A stretch of 64,000 nucleotides of DNA from Actinomadura rayongensis. Its GTDB lineage: Bacteria; Actinomycetota; Actinomycetes; Streptosporangiales; Streptosporangiaceae. Location: contig NZ_WUTW01000009.1 in NCBI RefSeq assembly GCF_009831215.1, positions 123,467 to 187,466 on the forward strand, written 5' to 3'. Shown piece by piece: positions 60,331-64,000 of the stretch. The notes below the pieces were generated by a model. That model had not been told where the DNA came from, ran no database searches, and worked only from the letters and a program-made list of their open reading frames with translations. The position numbers and the translations under genes were made by a program. Positions within the stretch are counted from its first letter, which is position 1. The number at the start of each line of letters is the position of its first letter.

Positions 60331-63300
60331 GTGTCCGTCGAAGTCGCCGCGATCAACGTCGGCCGGTCGGTGGTGCAGATCGCGGCGGGCCGCTGGCTCG
60401 CGGGCCGCGCCGCCCGCGCGGAGGCCGGGAAGGACCTCGTCGACCTGATCCGGACGGGCTTCCCCGACGAGATCCGGCGCCGCCGCGCGACGCGCCAGTT
60501 CGAGGGCATCGCCGACGCCGTCACCGGCCGGATCATGACGTTCGCGGCGCACGAGTTCCGCGGCCTCACCGACGGCGACCGCGCGGCGGCCCTGTTCCAG
60601 GTTCAGCTGACGCTGGACCGCGCGGACCTGTCGGACGAGGCGTTCCTCGCCGTCGACGCCGACCCGGTGCGGCTCGCCCGCCGACTGCGCGCCGCGCTCC
60701 CGCCCCGCGAGGCCGCCGCGCAGCTCGGCGAGGCCGGGGCGCGGCTGTACGAGGTGACGTTGGACGAGTGCTGCGACTGCCTCGCCCGCATCCTGATCCA
60801 TCTGCCGGAGTTCACGCCGCGCGCCGCCGCCGAGACCCTGTCCCGGCTGAGCGGCCTCGCCGACCGGGTGGACGCGATGCTGCTGCGCCTGCCCGCCCGT
60901 TCCCTGGACGCTCCTGAAGGCACGGACGACGATGCCGCGTTCACCACCCGGTATCTCGCGTCGATCAGCGAGTCCCTGGACGTCCTGGACCTGCTCGGGG
61001 TGCGGTTCGAGCGGTTCACCCGGCCCCGGACGACGTTGAGCGTCGCCTACATCAGCCTCAACGTCGCGCGGAACCTGGACCGGCGGCGCGAGGCGCCGCG
61101 CATCAGCGACTGGCGGAGCGGGGAGCGGCCCGGCGGGTCGGTGCGGGTCGAGGAGGCGCTGAGCGGGGACCGGCTCACGCTGGTGCGGGGCGAGGCCGGC
61201 GGCGGGAAGACGACGCTGCTGCACTGGATCGCGGTGACGGCCGCGCGGGGGCATTTCACCGGCGAGCTGGCCGAGTGGAACGGGCACGTGCCGTTCTTGG
61301 TGAAGCTCCGGCGGCACGCGGGTGGCCCTCTTCCCCGTCCGGAAGAGTTCCTGGACGATGCCGCTGGCAACCTCTCCGGGTTGATGCCACGCGGGTGGGC
61401 GCACCGGGTGCTGGCGTCCGGGCGGGCGCTGCTGCTGGTGGACGGCGTGGACGAGATCACCGGGCCGCAGCGGCAGGACGTCCGGCAGTGGCTGCGCCAG
61501 ATGATCAACGACTTCCCCGGTATCCGGGTCGTGGTGACGTCCCGCCCAGCGGCGGCCGGTCCCGACTGGCTGCGCCACGAAGGCTTCTCCACGCTGTTCC
61601 TGGAGAAGCTCGGCCCCGCCGACATCCGCGCGCTCGTCGCCCACTGGCACGACTCGGTACGGGACGCGAGCGGCCTCCCCTGCGAGCCCGAAAAACTGCC
61701 GACGTATCAGGCTCGGTTGATGGGACGCCTCGAATCGACGCCACATCTTCTGGCTCTGGCCAGCAGCCCCTTGTTGGCCAGCATGCTGTGCGCCCTCAAC
61801 CTGGATCGCGAAATCCTGCCCAGCAACCGGATGAGCCTCTACGCGGCCGTCCTTGATCTGCTGCTGGAAGCGCGAGACGTGAAGCGCGACGTCCCGTCCG
61901 CACGCACCGTGCTGCTCGAACGCGACCACAAGATCCGCCTGCTCCAGGAACTGGCTTGGCGCCTCTCGACAACGAACCGCGTGGAACTTCCAACGTCGGC
62001 CGTACGCACCCTGATCGCCGACCGCCTCACGGCGATGCCGCAGATCAACGCGTCCGCCGACGCGGTGTTCGACTTGCTCCTGCACCGCAGCGGTGTGATC
62101 CGCGAACCGGTCGACGGTCGCGTCGACTTCGTCCACCGGACGGTCCAGGAGTACCTGACGGCCAAACACGCCGCCGACCTCGGCGACATGGACCACCTCA
62201 TCCACAACGCCCACCGCGACCAGTGGCGCCAGACCGTCGCCATGGCCGCAGGCCACGCGAACGAACCCCTGCGCCGCGAACTCCTGACGGGCATCCTCGA
62301 CCGCATCCCGTCCGAACCCCGCCGCGCCCGAGCCCTGCGCCTGACGGCCGTCTCCTGCCTCGAAACCCTTCCCGCGATTCCGGTCGACGCCCACGACCGC
62401 CTGAACGAATGTCTGACCAAACTCCTGCCGCCACGCTCACTCGACCAGGCCGGCACCCTCGCCGTAGCAGGCAAGGCTGTCCTGAAGGCCCTGCCTCAGA
62501 CACTCGACGGCTACTCCGCGGAGACCGCCGCTGCGACCGTTCACCTGGTGACGCTCATCAACGGTCCGGAATCGCTCGATATCCTCGCTCGCTATGCACC
62601 GGACAACCGCTGGAGGGTGCAAACTCAAATTGACACTGCCTGGAATCATTTCGATCCGGACGAATTTGCGCAGACCATCATTCCCCACACCCCCCAGGGC
62701 AGGGAAATAAGGGTAGACTCTCCAGCGAAGATGTGCGCGATCAAGACCATTCCCGCCGGACCGCACATCCGGCTCAGCGGCGACTACCCGATAGAACTTG
62801 AAAAGATCGGCGTTCACCGCGAGTTCATCACATATGTTAACATTGACTTCAACTCTAGAATAGCGGACCGGGAAGAAGCCCTGGATCTATCGTTCCTCGA
62901 CTCACTACCACGACTTAACGCACTTTTTCTTCGCGGACTGTTCGACGTGAGCGACTATGGCCCGCTTCAGCGGCAGGACAAGTTGCGCTCATTCGGAATC
63001 CACAGGTCCCCGATTCCACTCGACACCGACCTCTTGCCTCCACTGCAGCGCGCAACCAGCATCTCACTGCCGCATACGAACCTGAACGGTGGACTGGCCG
63101 CCCTCATCGACAGGGCATCGTCCGTACAACTCCTCTATCTGGGCGACAACGCCTGGGTTTCGAACCTCGATCCGCTTACCTCCACCGAGCTGACCACCCT
63201 CATCCTGGACGACTGTGTGAATGTCGCCGACCTCAGCCCGCTGCGCGGGCAGCAGCGGCTCGATTACCTCGACGTATCACGGACATCAGTCCATGACGTC

Positions 63301-63561
63301 GAACCGCTCTGTCATCTTCGATCGCTGGAGACGTTGCAACTCGACTTCTGCAGCGAGATCACCAGCCTCGAACCTGTGTTTGACTTGCCCGCCCTGAGAC
63401 TCGTCAGCGTGCGCGGGATTCACCGGCCGCTCGATCTCTCCGGCTTCGCAACCAACCGCAAGGTGATCGTCCATATCGCGCCCCGCCAAGAGGTCATCGG
63501 CGGCGAAGCTCTGGGCCGCCGCCTGAAGGTCATCCAACGAGCCACGAGATCGCTCGATTGA
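60331..63561 (+). CDS. NACHT NTPase with C-terminal leucine-rich repeats (bacterial NLR-like)
   Basis: The 1076-residue protein has three parts. An all-helical N-terminal region (about residues 1-270) resembles the NNH-type domains that precede NACHT. A NACHT NTPase follows at about 280-560, with Walker A GEAGGGKTTLLHW, Walker B LLLVDGVDEI and VVVTSRP. Helical repeats then lead to leucine-rich repeats at about 845-1060 (LTTLILDDCVNVADLSPLRG, LDYLDVSRTSVHDVEPLCHL). Bacterial NACHT proteins are established anti-phage sensors that assemble on recognition. This one is probably cytoplasmic. GTG 60331 is preferred to GTG 60325 because GGAGG lies at 60321-60325. From about 62600 the GC content drops clearly, suggesting exchange of the sensor part. 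Confidence 0.88.
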   Translation: MSVEVAAINVGRSVVQIAAGRWLAGRAARAEAGKDLVDLIRTGFPDEIRRRRATRQFEGIADAVTGRIMTFAAHEFRGLTDGDRAAALFQVQLTLDRADLSDEAFLAVDADPVRLARRLRAALPPREAAAQLGEAGARLYEVTLDECCDCLARILIHLPEFTPRAAAETLSRLSGLADRVDAMLLRLPARSLDAPEGTDDDAAFTTRYLASISESLDVLDLLGVRFERFTRPRTTLSVAYISLNVARNLDRRREAPRISDWRSGERPGGSVRVEEALSGDRLTLVRGEAGGGKTTLLHWIAVTAARGHFTGELAEWNGHVPFLVKLRRHAGGPLPRPEEFLDDAAGNLSGLMPRGWAHRVLASGRALLLVDGVDEITGPQRQDVRQWLRQMINDFPGIRVVVTSRPAAAGPDWLRHEGFSTLFLEKLGPADIRALVAHWHDSVRDASGLPCEPEKLPTYQARLMGRLESTPHLLALASSPLLASMLCALNLDREILPSNRMSLYAAVLDLLLEARDVKRDVPSARTVLLERDHKIRLLQELAWRLSTTNRVELPTSAVRTLIADRLTAMPQINASADAVFDLLLHRSGVIREPVDGRVDFVHRTVQEYLTAKHAADLGDMDHLIHNAHRDQWRQTVAMAAGHANEPLRRELLTGILDRIPSEPRRARALRLTAVSCLETLPAIPVDAHDRLNECLTKLLPPRSLDQAGTLAVAGKAVLKALPQTLDGYSAETAAATVHLVTLINGPESLDILARYAPDNRWRVQTQIDTAWNHFDPDEFAQTIIPHTPQGREIRVDSPAKMCAIKTIPAGPHIRLSGDYPIELEKIGVHREFITYVNIDFNSRIADREEALDLSFLDSLPRLNALFLRGLFDVSDYGPLQRQDKLRSFGIHRSPIPLDTDLLPPLQRATSISLPHTNLNGGLAALIDRASSVQLLYLGDNAWVSNLDPLTSTELTTLILDDCVNVADLSPLRGQQRLDYLDVSRTSVHDVEPLCHLRSLETLQLDFCSEITSLEPVFDLPALRLVSVRGIHRPLDLSGFATNRKVIVHIAPRQEVIGGEALGRRLKVIQRATRSLD

Positions 63562-63965
63562 CCCTGATCCCCGCTACCGCAAGGGCTTGCACCCAATTAA
63601 TGCGGCGGGGCCTCGTTCTTTACCTTTCGTGGGGCATGCTTTGCGCCCCCGGGTGGTTGTAACGGTCAGATCCCAACGACAGGGTGGCTGCGAGCTGGCC
63701 ATCCTTTACCTTTCGGGGGAATCGTTGGGGTGGTGCTGGTGTTGTGATGGCCTGGCACCAACCTGAAGCGTCGTGCCCCGCCTTGTTCTGACATGCGGGA
63801 CCGGTCGGCCTCTCTACGGCGGACCTTCTCTTCTCCCTCCTTCGCACGGCGCCCGCGCCGGGACATCTCTCTCGGCCGCCGCTCTCCACGCGCACCCATA
63901 GCGGTGACGCATGTCCGGATCCGGGCCTGGGGCGGTTGTTCTGTCCGCCGAACAAAGGATTGTTG
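63562..63965. other. Intergenic region downstream of the NACHT gene
   Basis: These 404 bases are less GC-rich than the core genes. A 12-base direct repeat CTTTACCTTTCG occurs at 63618-63629 and 63704-63715, each followed by a G run. Read on the other strand it gives CGAAAGGTAAAG, which resembles a ribosome-binding sequence, but the minus-strand frames here show poor coding bias. No gene is called. Confidence 0.45.
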
Positions 63966-64000
63966 ATGCATAAGCGTGCGACGAATGTTCTGATGGCCAC
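63966..64000 (+). CDS. Possible start of a gene truncated by the window end
   Basis: An ATG at 63966, preceded by AAAGGA at 63954-63959 with good spacing, opens a frame (MHKRATNVLMA) that runs off the end. The basic start followed by hydrophobic residues would suit a membrane or exported protein, but there is too little sequence to judge. Confidence 0.4.
   Translation, partial: MHKRATNVLMA

Noticed and set aside
1..64000. CRISPR arrays, tRNA or rRNA genes, transposases and integrases
   Set aside because: I looked for regularly spaced identical repeats, tRNA-like cloverleaf ends and mobile-element proteins. None were found. The tandem repeats at 42-48 kb have no spacers of the CRISPR type.

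Overview
This is about 64 kb of very GC-rich chromosome (third codon positions almost always G or C) from an actinobacterium. Supporting traits are the Scr1-type HTH/DUF397 pair, a CGNR zinc finger gene, a TCGAAC-N4-GTTCGA LexA box ahead of an actinobacterial imuA'-imuB mutasome operon, frequent GTG starts and many GTGA/ATGA overlaps. The gene style suggests Streptosporangiales (for example Actinomadura or a relative), but that is inference only. Most of the window looks like ordinary chromosome rather than an island. I see no tRNA, rRNA, CRISPR array, transposase or integrase.

Layout. 0-4.2 kb: a partial gene, a CGNR regulator, a FUSC-type membrane protein, a DUF397/Scr1-like regulator pair, and a divergent class III nucleotidyl cyclase-like gene. 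4.2-12.3 kb: SOS mutagenesis (LexA box, imuA', imuB, dnaE2), split by a divergent MFS exporter/GlxA-type regulator pair. 12.3-15.4 kb: a receptor Ser/Thr kinase with an extracellular beta-propeller and a Ppx/GppA phosphatase. 15.7-19.2 kb: an NMT1-type ABC importer with two permeases. 19.1-20.9 kb: a thiolase-HxlR operon with twin operators. 20.9-26.1 kb: a PH-like membrane protein, ribokinase, TetR, an MpaB-type oxygenase, an SDR, a secreted protein and a phosphatase. 26.2-32.8 kb: a large LuxR (LAL) regulator, an alpha/beta hydrolase and a GMC oxidoreductase, followed by two striking hairpins with the same 12-nt loop. 33-42 kb: a second cyclase-like gene, a TetR pair, HrpB helicase, a NERD protein, small membrane proteins, a phosphatase and an AcoR-like regulator.

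42-48 kb is unusual. It holds a small Cys-rich ORF, a coiled-coil protein, about 1.4 kb of degenerate ~290-bp repeats, an orphan MCE protein, and several short tandem repeats (15, 9, 7 and 6 bp) between genes. A MarR/extradiol dioxygenase divergent pair with its operators sits in the same stretch. 48-50.4 kb holds a DUF559-like nuclease-fold protein, a hypothetical protein and a hydrolase.

50.4-60.3 kb contains two clear metabolic units. The first is a cobalamin-riboswitch-controlled btuF-btuC-btuD-cbiZ operon for corrinoid uptake and cobinamide salvage. The second is a TetR-controlled leucine/isovalerate operon (methylcrotonyl-CoA carboxylase beta and alpha, HMG-CoA lyase, acyl-CoA dehydrogenase) with two GTTAACG-type operators. 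60.3-63.6 kb encodes a 1076-residue NACHT NTPase with C-terminal leucine-rich repeats, an NLR-like protein of the kind now known to give phage defence in bacteria. Its C-terminal third is visibly less GC-rich than the rest. It is the best candidate here for an immune system.
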